Positions 43,414 to 54,647 of a stretch of 64,000 nt of DNA are shown one piece after another; position 1 is the stretch's first letter, and each line of letters opens with the position of its first letter. Made by a program: the position numbers and the translations under genes. Source of the stretch: Spirometra erinaceieuropaei (Eukaryota; Platyhelminthes; Cestoda; Diphyllobothriidea; Diphyllobothriidae); assembly GCA_902702965.1 (NCBI GenBank), contig CACRXP010000017.1:2139006-2203005 (forward strand), in the 5' to 3' direction. The notes beneath the pieces are model-generated. The model was not told the origin of the DNA. It saw only the letters and a list, made by a program, of their open reading frames with translations, and searched no databases.

Positions 43414-45113
43414 GCATAATTTGTAAATTTGACGACAGACCACCAAAGCCCCCGACGCTGACGGTAGAAAAGACGAAGCTTTTCATCAGGGTTCGGTTTT
43501 AAGAAGACGCTCCAGGCGAACTTCTAAGAAAGCGCCTAACTCAAGCTGTATCACGCGTCTTTCCAGCAGCTGACACCCGTGTACCCATCTCCACTGGTTC
43601 CCTCCTATACAGAGAGGGCAGAGACAAAATGCCAGCCCAGACTACCTCTATGTGTGTATTTATTCCTTCATCCGTTCCTGTGGGGCAGAATACTTGTCGG
43701 CGTTTGTCCAAAATAAAAAGAAAACACTTTCCAGCATGGTTAAGAAAGGGTCAAATAAAGAACATTAGCAGCTCTATCCTCGCGTACGTGATAGACACAT
43801 GTCACCGTGTAGATGCCGGACAGTCCCATGCGTGCAGAACTTTGTACAGGGCCCACAGTTATCATGGGCCAAAGCGACCAAGCCAGCAGCCTGTCCAAGC
43901 GCCCACCATTCCCCTCTCTGACAATTTTGTTTCTCAGTTCACGCAACTACCCTTCATCAAATCCCAATTACAGAATAACTTCTACCTGCCCGGACTTTCT
44001 TATTTATCATTTCAACAGCAATATAAATGCACAGGCCCGAAGAGAATTTATCAAAAGCAAACGTGGACTCGCCAAATTGTCTTCTTATTTCTTCAATGGA
44101 CATTTTTGCAACTCGAAAATATTACAAATTCTCGAAACTGGGTAATCATCTCAACCAGACTGATAGGCTTGACTATGGCCTGTCTATTATTAATAGAAAA
44201 GATGACTGTCATGACTGTACCTGCCGTCGTATAGGGCGATAACTCAGCTCACTAGTACTCAGGCACAAACGGGCCGGTAGGAGGGACGACGCGTTATCTT
44301 AAGCCGTCATTCACACGCTGGAGGACCACGACTTCGCATTCGCCAGCATGTGGGTGTTGGCGTGAGCCAGGGCGGGAGCTACTGGTGTCGTAGATGTTTG
44401 ACGCCAAGAGGCAGTTTGATCTACCCCTCCCCCCCCTCGTCTGCCTGCGCAACGGCGACTCGCCCAGGCGGCACGGCCCACTTCCCAGCCAAAGACGCGC
44501 ACCGTCACCACGCCGTGAGACCACCGCGAGTAAAGCGGCGTGAACCCTGCCCAGTCGGGAACACTACACCCCGTCGCTTATTGTCCTGTAGCGGCCGAGG
44601 ACGTCAAGGGTGGCACACACCAAGGTCAGGAAACGCTGAGAAGGAGATCCTGGCGGAGGTAGATCTGAACAGAACCGTTAGCATCTCTTGCTGCGCATCC
44701 ATACACGGGAGGAGAAGGCATGTCGAATAGGGATATAATGTAATGTAACGAGATCGCATAGGAAAAGCGTATAAAAATCGTAAATGGTACAGGAAGGATG
44801 GATTACATCTGTAGAATAACCTATCTGGGTGGAGAGACGATACCAACATGCCAGCTAGTAAACCGGTGGGGAGCGTAGCGCTGTGGGCAACTGCAGGGAG
44901 GGGCCAATGTACCGAGGAGAGCGATACGAGCGTTACGTTACGGTACGGTGAGGGGGGGGAGGGATCGGCGGGAGAGAGGAAGGGACACCGATCATCTTCA
45001 CCGACACGCGGCTACGCCATCTCCACCCTAGGTCCTCGCGCCAAAAAGTGTTACATCATCCAAACAATTCTGTCCGTGCCAAGGGGCGTTACAGTTCAAC
45101 TACAACAGTGGTC
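43414..45113. other. No gene proven; overlapping unsupported ORFs
   Basis: A 201-codon ORF with ATG (43629-44234) overlaps a 110-codon ORF in another frame; neither shows a domain, and codon content does not decide between them. A C/G-rich block (44400-44600) has ORFs on both strands, which is typical of composition. A T-family-like or SINE unit is absent here. Confidence 0.25.
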
Positions 45114-45126
45114 ACAGTCTCTCATG

Positions 45127-45426
45127 GTAGAGGGGCGCTCATCGATCGTTCTTACGGAACTCATTCGTTCCGTAAGGCACGACGGAACGAGTGAGTTCCG
45201 CAATAACGATCGTCGAGCACCCCTCTACCATTGTACATTCCCGATCGCAACCGACAGGACAACGAGCCCGTGGCCCAGTGGTTAGAGGCGTTGGACTTCT
45301 AACTAACAGGTCGGGAGTTTGAGCCCCAGGTGTTTCACACTTCGGGGTTGGGTATGACGGGCTGAAGACGGCTAATAAGTCAGAAATGACCATTCCAGTT
45401 TCCCTTGTCTTTGTCGGCGATAACAT
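45127..45426 (+). mobile_element. S1: tRNA-derived SINE with 5' hairpin module, 13-bp target duplication
   Basis: The direct repeat ACAGTCTCTCATG at 45114-45126 and 45427-45439 flanks 300 bp. The first about 105 bp form an inverted repeat: two 50-bp arms, about 88% matched, with a short loop near 45174-45181. Then comes a tRNA-like head (45264-45335) with A box TGGCCCAGTGG, an anticodon-loop region GTTGGACTTCTAA like tRNA-Arg(UCU), and a B box at about 45314-45326. The body ends CCCTTGTCTTTGTCGG. It would be transcribed by RNA polymerase III. The same body and hairpin arm occur at 61368-61979. Confidence 0.8.
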
Positions 45427-45439
45427 ACAGTCTCTCATG

Positions 45440-46697
45440 CTGGACTACTGTACGAGTCCGAAAGCTCAGGCTAATTCACCTACCGTTCTAGCGATCGCGC
45501 ATTCATCTCTACAGAGAAAAGACTGTTCAAGGAATAGACTCAAACGTTTTATGGCAGAGACGGATCATTAGAGACATTTTTTGACCTCCTCCAAGCTAGA
45601 CCAATAGGAACGTTCATATCTCCAACCGGCCAAGGTAATTAACCAAAAGATTCTTATATGAGAAAAATGATGACCGAGTAAACATATCGTGGCAAGGTTT
45701 GGTTCTGCAGTTCCATCTGAGTGATACTGCATCCTTAGATTTCTAAAAAAATTTAGTAGATGCGAGTACTTTGACTTTACAAATGTCATGTATTTACATC
45801 TTCCCTATAATTTTAACCCAGCGAGTGACTGTGCCACGGGAAGAGGGGAACTTAAACGCCAGCCTCAATTACATCAAGTATTAGCTCACACACGCTTCCT
45901 GCGCGTGCTTCGAGCCCTGCCCTGATCTAACGACTGACCAGGTGGACTCGCTAATGGAATTTTTGGACCGTGTAGAACTCCGTCGGTTCCATTACAGTGG
46001 CCATGAACCGCGAATTACCACGTGATTCCCTCCATGGCCTTCCAGTTGTGACTGCGTCCTCCTTAGCCTCTCAGTCCAGCTAGTGGCAGTGTCGAGGGGG
46101 GCGTACATGCGACCTTCACCCGTTTCCCTGCGCGTGCTTCGAGCTCTGTTTGCGCTCTCTTTCCCTTCCTAATTCAGACAGTGGCCAAGTTAGGTATGCT
46201 AACTAGTTTTTTTTAGTAAGCTAACCATTTGATATCACTCAGGTGGGGCTGCAGAACCAAACCTCGTCCATATCGTACTAAAATTTCGTGAAAATATGCA
46301 GTGTGCGACGAAATTCATGAAGTACCGACGAAAACGGCTCAGTATATTTCCGAGCGGAGCCTTCTACCCGGATGAGCTTGTATGAATAATTATAGTGGAG
46401 CACATTCCAAGCAATTCATACACGCTTCCTCGTTGGCTGTTTATTGGACATCTTTGCTAACAACATACATCAGTTTGTTCCGGGAGGGAAGTCCTAACGA
46501 ACAAGGGTGTACTTTCTGGCCGATTTTCGATGTTCTTGCTAGCATACAATCATATATATGAAGGCAAGGGTAGGTTGAAAGACCCCACTTGGCAGGCCGT
46601 TGCGGACATCATGTTGTCAACTGCAGTTACCCCCATGACCTCAAAACACTACTCAAACTCCGTTATTTTTTGAAAATTTGGTTTTTGTTAATTTCTT
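45440..46697. other. No gene seen; small repeats
   Basis: A 22-bp direct repeat (CCTGCGCGTGCTTCGAGC) occurs at 45899 and 46129. A lone end of a family T element (AGGTGGGGCTGCAGAACC) lies at about 46240-46262. A 73-codon minus ORF (45789-45568) has no domain. Confidence 0.35.
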
Positions 46698-46942
46698 GGT
46701 CAGATGCGGTTATGTAGCCGCACCTGAGTTAAACAATCTCCAGTCACCTGTAATACGGTACCGGTGGTAATAAGGGGTTTTAAAGGTGGGGCTGGGGAAC
46801 GCACAGGCAACGAGGTCAAGTAATTGTATTCAAAAGAAAAGCTATTGGGAATGAGCGGTTGTAATTTAAGTGGTTGAGAAATAGTTGCCCTTAATCCTAA
46901 CCCTGAAACATCTAACGCAAAAGTTAGGAGACGACAGGCCGA
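46698..46942 (-). mobile_element. MITE T4 (family T), cut by the assembly gap
   Basis: Left end GGTCAGATGCGGTTATGTAG, then the constant block in reverse orientation and the first CTAACCC words near 46890. The array and the far end are lost in the gap. Confidence 0.7.
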
Positions 46943-47227
46943 NNNNNNNNNNNNNNNNNNNNNNNNNNNNNNNNNNNNNNNNNNNNNNNNNNNNNNNNNN
47001 NNNNNNNNNNNNNNNNNNNNNNNNNNNNNNNNNNNNNNNNNNNNNNNNNNNNNNNNNNNNNNNNNNNNNNNNNNNNNNNNNNNNNNNNNNNNNNNNNNNN
47101 NNNNNNNNNNNNNNNNNNNNNNNNNNNNNNNNNNNNNNNNNNNNNNNNNNNNNNNNNNNNNNNNNNNNNNNNNNNNNNNNNNNNNNNNNNNNNNNNNNNN
47201 NNNNNNNNNNNNNNNNNNNNNNNNNNN
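46943..47227. other. Assembly gap (285 N)
   Basis: Unresolved bases. The gap starts inside the telomere-like array of T4. All ORFs running through it are meaningless. Confidence 1.
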
Positions 47228-48432
47228 CCTCACCCAACAGGCAACCTGACTGCGTTAGGTGATAGAGGAAGCGCAGGAGTCTTGGGTTCCTGATGTGTGG
47301 GGATCGATCGTCCTTGTATCTGCTTTCGAGTTCGCGAACAACGGACTGTGCGGGAGTTGCGCCGAACCAACGCGGCGACTACATCAGGGTGCGACGTGCA
47401 TTGCTGGGCTGTGAATTCGTAAAAAAATGCCGTATGGTGGGTTGTGGTGGCACACCTAGTCAGGGCTGCAGCCGCACCTGCGCCCGACACCCCTCCTCGA
47501 TCTCTTTGACTCCTGTCGCTGGGTCCAGAAGAGTGAAGGAGAGAGCACAAGTCTACTATCACCAGAGTAATTCATGGGTCGTTTCTGCGATCGCCATTCT
47601 GTGGAGCACATGGTGGGCATCGTCGGCAACGACAATCGAAATGTCGTCATGTGATGCCGTAAGGCAGCGCGGGGGAAATATCGTGTCATATTTCGCATCG
47701 TCGTTGCTCTAAATATCGTAGCCGTTATCATGTATAGGCGGTTTTGGGGGCTGCATGACTAGGATTACTCCCAATCAAACCGCGTTTTCAGCACAAAGTG
47801 GATGCACTGGCTATACCGCAACGCATTCTAGAGTTTTTCCGCAGCTACCAATAATTAACGGCCGTTTACTTTGCTGACTTCGCTACAGTGTTCGACTCGG
47901 CTCGGCGTAGCTCTCCATGACGGAAGACGAAGGCAGAATGCGTGTCAGCAAAAACTACCACGTTGATAAGGATCTGCTGTGCAAGTTCACGTCTACAGTA
48001 ATGTGTCTGGTTTCGCCAATTCTGTTCGATGACATCATTGGTTTGGTCATGGAAGGGGGCTACAAGGCTAGGGTACCATAGGATATGCACCTAGGAAGCG
48101 GCTTCTTGACCGATATGAAAGTAGAAACGCTGGTAAATGGGACCGTTAAATCAGTTGATTTATCCATAAGTGCAGGGACAAAATGGTTTTGAGCAGTTAC
48201 GCTGGTCGGCAAAAGTTACCCCCCCCCTCCCTGGGTTAAGCGCTGTCAGCAAGTGGGCTGATCCAAGTTTCCGGGTGGACAAAGGAAAAATGACATCGTC
48301 TTAATGATCCCCCCATATTGGCTGCTATACTAGGCATTCTCCCCGTCATACTAAGCGCATGTAAATTAATACGTGCCAGAAGCTTTGGCATAAAGCCTGC
48401 ATAACGATTAGTATAGCGACACGCCAACGTTA
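47228..48432. other. No gene seen
   Basis: A 139-codon plus ORF (47293-47712) overlaps minus ORFs of similar length and shows no domain. Nothing else recognised. Confidence 0.3.
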
Positions 48433-48718
48433 GGTAAGATGTGCTTATGTAGCCCCACCTGATGGACACAAGACTGTTGGGGTTAGGAGTTAGTGATAGG
48501 GAGTTATGGTTAGGGTTAGGGATTAGGAAATTTATTTCTCAGCCACACAAAGTACAACTGCGCATACCCAGTAGCTTTTATTTTATGTACAACTACGTAA
48601 CCTCGTCGTTTGTGCGTTCCCCGGCCCTACGCATAAAAGCCCATTACTTCCGGTCCTGTATTGCAGGTGACTGGGGGTTTGGTTTACTTCAGGTGGGGCT
48701 GCATAACCACATGTGACC
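48433..48718 (+). mobile_element. MITE T5 (family T)
   Basis: Ends GGTAAGATGTGCTTATG and GCATAACCACATGTGACC. The interior has GTTATGGTTAGGGTTAGG at about 48507-48524, and the constant block follows. 286 bp. Confidence 0.8.
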
Positions 48719-48960
48719 GATATTTTTGTCCGGTGAGAAAGGATCAGCAACATATAATTTGTTCCTCATTTGAAGTAAGCCAAATCCTTGGCATCGAAGA
48801 TCTGGAATAGAGGTCCAAATCCAGCACTAGCAGTGTAAGTTACTTCTATACTCCCAATATAAACTGATGGTCTTCATCTACAAAACAAATCACACCCGCC
48901 GTGAAGAGCAGAGATCAATGCCCAAAACTCCCAACCGACGATTTCGCACAAAAATGACAA

Positions 48961-49440
48961 TCAGCGTGTGCGACTGACCACATCAAAAGGTTGTCTGAAA
49001 GTGAATTCGGGTGTAAAGAACTTGTGGAGTTTGCTGTACAGGTTTATCTCAAATCTGATTCCTGTTTGGTTTAATTTAACCTTAGACTCAGCAGAAAACT
49101 CCCTCCACTCCCACGAGTCGCCAATAATAGAAGCGTAATCCAAAGGCAGATTTTCTGTCTCAAGGTCGGGGAATTTACGAGGAAAAACCTGTGTAGATGT
49201 ATCCTTAACAGACAGATTTGTTTTTATTATGAGCCACATAGCAAATGCGCATTTAGCTATCAGAATATTACAAAACCAATTGTTCCCTATTGGAGACGGG
49301 AATGGCAATGATGGGATGCAATTCGCAATTTGGTAACGATAGGTTGTAGGACCCCCAAGTAGATAGCAACTCCAAAAACATACCCTAAAATCCAGTGTGA
49401 CTGTAAACGACACTTCAAACTCACCGTTTTCATTGTTTGA
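48961..49440 (-). CDS. Possible host exon pair, protein not recognised
   Basis: A 150-codon open stretch ends with TGA at 48961. Its last part (about 49189 down) reads like ordinary protein: VFPRKFPDLETENL, DSWEWREFSAESKVKLNQ, GIRFEINLYSKLHKFFTPEF. It is preceded by an acceptor-like CATCTACACAG. An upstream piece (NENGEFEVSFTVTLDF) ends at a donor-like AGG before GTATGT near 49385. A roughly 190-bp intron would lie between. No family is recognised and no transposon motif is present. It could equally be chance. Confidence 0.3.
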   Translation of the reverse strand, partial: SNNENGEFEVSFTVTLDFRVCFWSCYLLGGPTTYRYQIANCIPSLPFPSPIGNNWFCNILIAKCAFAMWLIIKTNLSVKDTSTQVFPRKFPDLETENLPLDYASIIGDSWEWREFSAESKVKLNQTGIRFEINLYSKLHKFFTPEFTFRQPFDVVSRTR

Positions 49441-51039
49441 AATTCCCTCCCCTTACTGACTAAACGTAAGCTTACCAGCGGCGCTTTGTTCGTATTTTCT
49501 TGAAAACTGCTTTCATTTACTTTTTTAGTATCTTATCCATTTTCTTCGCCGGATGACAGCGTACGATAAGACTGCTGGTATAAATTTACCTACATTTTGC
49601 ATCTTCTTGCTTTCTAGCCTGTGTTTTGCCCCACCTGTAAAACCCCCTCTACCACCCTTCAACGTATGACGCGATCCACACCCTATAATTGCTCCCAGTG
49701 TAGACTAATCTTCAACCGCCTCATCAAATAACCCACAGATTTAACCTCTTTGCACTTTACGGATAGTCTTCACACAAATAATAACTTGGATTGAAGCGGC
49801 GTAGAGCGAAATTGCCTTTAGGTTACATCAAGTCTTAACGGGTTCTTAGGTATTCGAATATTTGCGTTTTCCCTGATTGAAAAAAAGTGTTGATTAACAT
49901 GAGCGGAAGTCTGTGAACCAATTTCTTACCTCCTAACTCTTCTTTACTCATCCCGGCTTAATTGTAAGTTTGCTGCTCTCCTTTTCTCACGCTCTCTCAG
50001 AACGAAAAGACATGCATACTTCCGTACTTAAGGACTACTTTCAGCTTTTTACTGACTGACCTATAGGATCAGGTAGCCCTCTAATAGCATTTATGCATTA
50101 AAATGAAGCGATGTCTGCACAATGACTTTCAGGAAAAACCCGATTCTCGTATCTGGAAATCTCCCAAATAGGTAGTGGACCTAAGCGTTGGATGGTTAAT
50201 TAAGCACCACTGACGCATTTTTTCGGCAAACCTGCTACTATGCTGATTTCACCAACTAAGGCACTGTTCAGCTAATTGTTACGGCAAGACGCCAGAATGG
50301 AAAGCCCCCTAATTCTGTGGTCTTGTGCTAATTTCCAGGGCGGTAAGTGTTAGTGTCAGGGTTAGGATTAAATTTTGGGTTAAGGTTTGGGTCACGATTA
50401 GTAGAGGGGAATAGTTTCACTTTTTGGGATTTCGCGCAATGCCCACTATGTTGCCGGGAAGACTCACACTTCTGTGCCTTGCCAATGGTAAAGCAGAGTT
50501 ACTTAAAATCTTATTCTGTGTAGCATCAAGAACATCCTTTATGCGATGTACGTGCTACGTCGGCCGGAAGGGACATTAACGCTGGCAGCGTTTTAATTAC
50601 TGACCCTGCAGGTGCGCATTTCACTCTACTGCATCTAATGCCATAAAGTTCGTCTCGCTTGCTTTCACCAATTAGTTTCCGCCCATGCAACTGGTGATAG
50701 CTGTTTCTCCGTGAGTAGAACCATTGTTTTGGTTCAACGTCTGAGCTAACAAAAGGTCAACTGAGCATGATACTTGCATTCCCACTTCCCCTGGCCATGA
50801 AATCCGATTCACTAATGACCCCGCCCACGTAATGGCCCTTCTTGGATGTCTAAGGGTCTGTGGAGCCCGAAATGGTCATTTCAAGCCTATGTACCGTCAC
50901 TATCTGGAGTTAATCTAACCACATGTATTACTTCAGATACCGACCGCAGCCAGTCGGACAGTTAAACTGGCCTATCGAGATCTAAGACTACAGCAAAGTG
51001 TACTACCTCCATTAACTATGTTAGTTTAATCATGACACT
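49441..51039. other. No gene seen; T-family relic and short telomere-like tract
   Basis: A T-family fragment (GCCCCACCTGTAAAACCCCC) lies at about 49625-49650. A short diverged TTAGGG-like tract lies at 50343-50400. Confidence 0.4.
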
Positions 51040-51189
51040 TGTCATATCTAACACAGATCGAAAAAATTCTAAAGACTAAACTCTAGAAAATGGTTGGGCG
51101 AAAATAAACTTCTGGCTTTTATGAACCACATAGGATCTCCTTTTAACAATGTATAAGAATCTACGATTTGCAGATAGAACCGAACGAGC

Positions 51190-52258
51190 GAGTTCCAGGT
51201 AGCAGTTCAGAAGGCGAAAATGCGGTCACTGGAACAAGAAATTTATTGGCCTGACGTTTTGGATTCTCACTTGAATCCATCATCAGAGACGGTCGCAGAT
51301 AAGGATAATGGTGGTACAATGAGTGCGGTATTTGTAGTACGTGGCTGCCGTGGGACCATATGCACACTGTAATTAGCAGCTCTCATAATCACCTCTGGGG
51401 TCGTACTTGATGCGGCGGTGGCTTCCAGTCAGAGTCCGAGTCGGTAATGGCCCTGATTTCGTCATCCGTGTTGGATGCTGGTGCGACGATGGCTCGGCAA
51501 ATTGGTTCGCTGTCAATGGGATAATTATCCGCCCGCGCCCTCCCCATGTGACTGAGTTCCCTGCTCAGGGAAAATCTCAGCACGGAATATTGTACCGGGG
51601 GGTCACTGCGCTTGCTGATGGATTGCGGGTCTGAGAGTCATGACTCGAGCAGCTCGCGGCTCACGCGGTTGTCACCCCTTGCGAGGATTTCGGCCTCTAG
51701 AAACTCGAAAATATGGCCGGGTCCCGTGAAATGAGCCGCCACCTGAGAGCTAGCGTCTCCCCGCCTCACTGCTGCTGCGTGCTCGGCAACTGGCGTACGG
51801 AGTAATCTCCCAGTTTCTCCGACGTAGTTGTTTTGTTCTCAACTGCACCAGATCCGGTAAACGACTCCAGACGTTTACTGCCGTGGCAGTGGGTCTTTCG
51901 TCCTCATGACTTGGCGCCTGATGATTGCTTCCGGCCTGTGTGCAACCCCAACACTAAATGGAGTGAGGAAACGACTGACAGCTTTTGAGACGTTCTCCAC
52001 GTACGGAAGAGCCCAGCAAAATTTGGAGTCGGTTGGATTTGCTCTCTGGTGTCGTTTCGTATGCACTGGTTGACGAGGTTGCGCAGGCAGTCATTGGTTC
52101 TCAGTACCTGTCGAAGACATTGTTATTCAGAAACTTTGTCTCCCACTACACTGCAGTGCGTCTCAACGCGCCGGTGTAGCGCCCTTACGCAACTGCCTTT
52201 GCGACTAATAAGATGGTTGCTGTTGAAATTTAGTATTTGCGTCGTATCTGTCGCTTTC
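51190..52258 (-). pseudogene. P2: PLE reverse transcriptase end, GIY-YIG endonuclease, 3' terminal segment
   Basis: Minus strand from 52258: TQILNFNSNHLIS, SCVRALHRRVETHCS and NLVNQCIR (RT C-terminal region), ALPYVENVSKAVSRFL, VAHRPEAIIRRQVM, KDPLPRQ then a stop, GVVYRIWCS then a stop at the second linker Cys, YVGETGRLLRT (YIG motif), EHAAAVRRGD, FEFLEAEILARGD and SRELLES. The Glu-containing RELLES end of the nuclease is present. The 3' UTR and H2 follow to 51190. At least four stops or shifts make it inactive. Confidence 0.75.
51249..51290 (-). ncRNA. Hammerhead-like motif H2 (core G lost)
   Basis: Same layout as H1: CTGATGA, stem II GGATTC with GAATCC (6 bp, perfect), stem I GTCT with AGGC. 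The GAAA core reads AAAA, which should prevent cleavage. Confidence 0.5.
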
Positions 52259-52646
52259 CTGAACACCTTGATTTTTAGGCCAAGAAGATCTTCGCCTAGG
52301 ACACGCCCAAACTATCCAGCTCCTGAAGTTTTGTCTCAAGACGTACTTTGCGTTCGACGGAACAATCTACGAGCAGGTGAACGGGACGCCTATGGGTTCG
52401 CCGATTTCGGGACTCACAGCCGATGCGGTCTTACAGAGGTTGGATTCGATTGTTTTCCGAGACCACAGACGACTTTTTGGACTCAGTATGTGGATGATAC
52501 ATCCGTCGTCAGTGAACGGGATTAGGTGCTGAAATTTAAAGAACATCTCAACGCTGTCTTCCCGGACATTCAATTCACGATGGGGGAGGAAGATAACAAC
52601 CAGCTAGTCTTCCTGAATATTTTTTCCTGTCGCAATAATTGCGACT
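52259..52646 (+). pseudogene. P2': inverted PLE reverse transcriptase core fragment
   Basis: Plus strand: TIYEQVNGTPMGSPISG (motif B of a PLE reverse transcriptase), VLQRLDSIVFRDHRR, then, one frame over, YVDDTSVV (motif C, both Asp present), FKEHLNAVFPDIQFTM and LVFLNIF. In an intact PLE this segment lies directly before the TQILNF region that starts P2 on the other strand at 52258. It therefore looks like the 5' part of the same insertion, inverted, or a second head-to-head copy. It is joined to H3 by a deletion. Confidence 0.7.
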
Positions 52647-52690
52647 GTCTCTGATGATGGATTCAAGTGAAAATTCGAAACGTCATACCA
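52647..52690 (+). ncRNA. Hammerhead-like motif H3
   Basis: CTGATGA at 52651, GAAACGTC at 52677-52684. Stem II GGATTC with AAATTC is weakened by one or two mismatches, and stem I has only one pair before a mismatch. Core bases are intact. Confidence 0.45.
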
Positions 52691-53199
52691 ATACGTTTTT
52701 TGTTGCAGTGATGCCGTCTTTGTCTTGTGAATCTGTAGTTAACTATACGCGGAATATATTCAGCTTGTAGTTTGGAAACCCTGAATGAATATGCTACGGC
52801 AGGTTGAACATTTTTATAATCTGGAAAGTTTTTTCAAAGCCGAAATTATGTCATTCCTTCAAAGCACAAAATCGGAAGAAGACGTAGTTTTCTGCAAAAT
52901 GAGCAAAAGGAAGAACATTTTTATGAAAATGTTCTGTAAAATATTTTTGAATCTTTCAGGACTTCAAAAATAAGTGTGGAAAAATGTTACTATTTTGTGG
53001 CCAATTTTTATTGAATGCACTTTTTGCAGGTGACCAAAAAGATGCTCGTTCAAAAGCCAGCATTCCGAAGCAACTGAAATATCTCAGGATTATGCTGCAT
53101 AGTAATTAATATTACAACCATACTTAACTAATCTTTTCAAGTCGAAAATATATTACAGAATTTCGGTGAACATTTAATGAGTTAGGAGATCTACTCTGT

Positions 53200-54645
53200 C
53201 TTAACCCTAGCGGTTTTCTTAACTTGAATTTTCTGATACTACATGCGAAGCTATTGCTCTTTGTCCTATAAAATCCACATTTGCCTATGCCATCGGAGTA
53301 TCGATCCGTCAACGCACATGTATCAGACCTCCTAAACACGAATCGGCGACAGCGTCTATAGGGCCCCGATGGTTCAGCCGAAGGATGCCGATGTCCCTCT
53401 CTCCCTTCCGCCTGTCAGCCAGTATATTTGCACAAACAGACGTGTAGCATCATCTAAACATCATAATATACAGAAAGTACATCTCACTTAATTCAGCCAT
53501 TAATTTAACACGTCGGAATCTGATTAAAGGGGTTTACATCCTGCGTCGTTTAAATGTCCCAGCAGGCAGCGATAAAGCACTGGTAAGACCTGCTTGAACT
53601 TAATAAAACCTGATTGCAATATCTGCTCTAAAAAGAATCAAGAGTCATAAAGCGCAACAAAGCGGCTTTTCTAGAAGGCAACAATGCAGCATGCCACAGA
53701 CAGTGCAGTTATCGTAAGCAAATAGGCGCCAGTGTTGCATAGTTTACAACGAATCGTATCAACACATTAACATTCAAACGCAGTCGAATCGTCAGAAACA
53801 CGCGCTTCAGTCTAAAAAAACTGAGTGTTTTAACACGCTGAACAAATGTCAACGTGCGCGGATTAGGCGGCATCATGCATTATGTGGCATCTTCGGAGCA
53901 AAAATAGCAAATCCATCGATCAGCATATTTGCCGAAAAAAAGAGTTGCGGTTAATTTATCGGTCTGCTCAGACTAGTCTAAAGAAAAATTACCGAGTAGT
54001 AGCCAGGCCTGTCATGCCACACGGATTAGAAGGGCAGTGGCGGCATATGCACTACTGAGCAAAAATCACCCTCTTGCTTCATGTGATGTTTTTCGCGTCC
54101 GAAGTGACATGGACAAACATTAGGCCGCTTGCATGGGGTGTCTTGCGTTTGAAATGACTTACAGCAAGGGGTCCTTGCGTTGCAACTACCTCCGTTTGAC
54201 TTCCAAGTCGCACAGCATAGTTTGACCGTCGATTCTCATCCTGTGCCCCATAGCACGGGTCGGTGAGCTGCGCATAAATTGTTTTAAAGCGATAGTAGGC
54301 TTGCGAAGCATCTAACGCATCCAGTCATTCTCAAAAATCTGAGTCCGGTGTCATGATCAAGTCAGCAAGAGGGGGAGGCCGGGATCGGGTGCAGTTGGAC
54401 GGCAGGACGGGAGCCTGCACTTCGGTGTGCTGTCAAACTACATATATAAATGGTATTTGTCATGGGTGCGCATCCCCAATACCACCCTCCATGACCTGGC
54501 CGGACACACTTATCTGAGGTGCACTATGCGTCAATGACGAGGAGCTGAAGTCGACGGGAAATGGACGCGGTTGCTGCGGCTGTCGAAACAAAGTAGATCA
54601 TCCACGTCTCCCATGTTCTGTACGGTGGGGAGTTAGATCCTCATA
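53200..54645. other. No gene seen
   Basis: No ORF of interest and no repeat recognised between M3 and M4. Confidence 0.3.
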
Positions 54646-54647
54646 TA

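Larger units (their letters stand above)
51040..53199. mobile_element. M3: family M element split by PLE P2
   Basis: The left piece (about 51040-51170) matches the centre of M4 (ATGAACC, GATCTCCT, AACA blocks). The right piece (about 52737-53199) matches the rest of the centre (CAGCTTGTAGTTT) and the right arm to the diverged end ATCTACTCTG. Imperfect GAATCT-starting repeats at about 51156 and 52729 flank the PLE. The left arm is missing. Confidence 0.6.

Noticed and set aside
43629..44234. 201-codon ORF with ATG
   Set aside because: It overlaps a 110-codon ORF in another frame, and has no domain and no splice or transposon context. Kept only as a note.
45264..45335. Functional tRNA-Arg gene
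   Set aside because: The stems are imperfect and the unit is part of a retroposed 300-bp SINE with a target duplication.
46700..47262. ORFs of 110-177 codons through the N gap
   Set aside because: They consist mainly of unknown bases.
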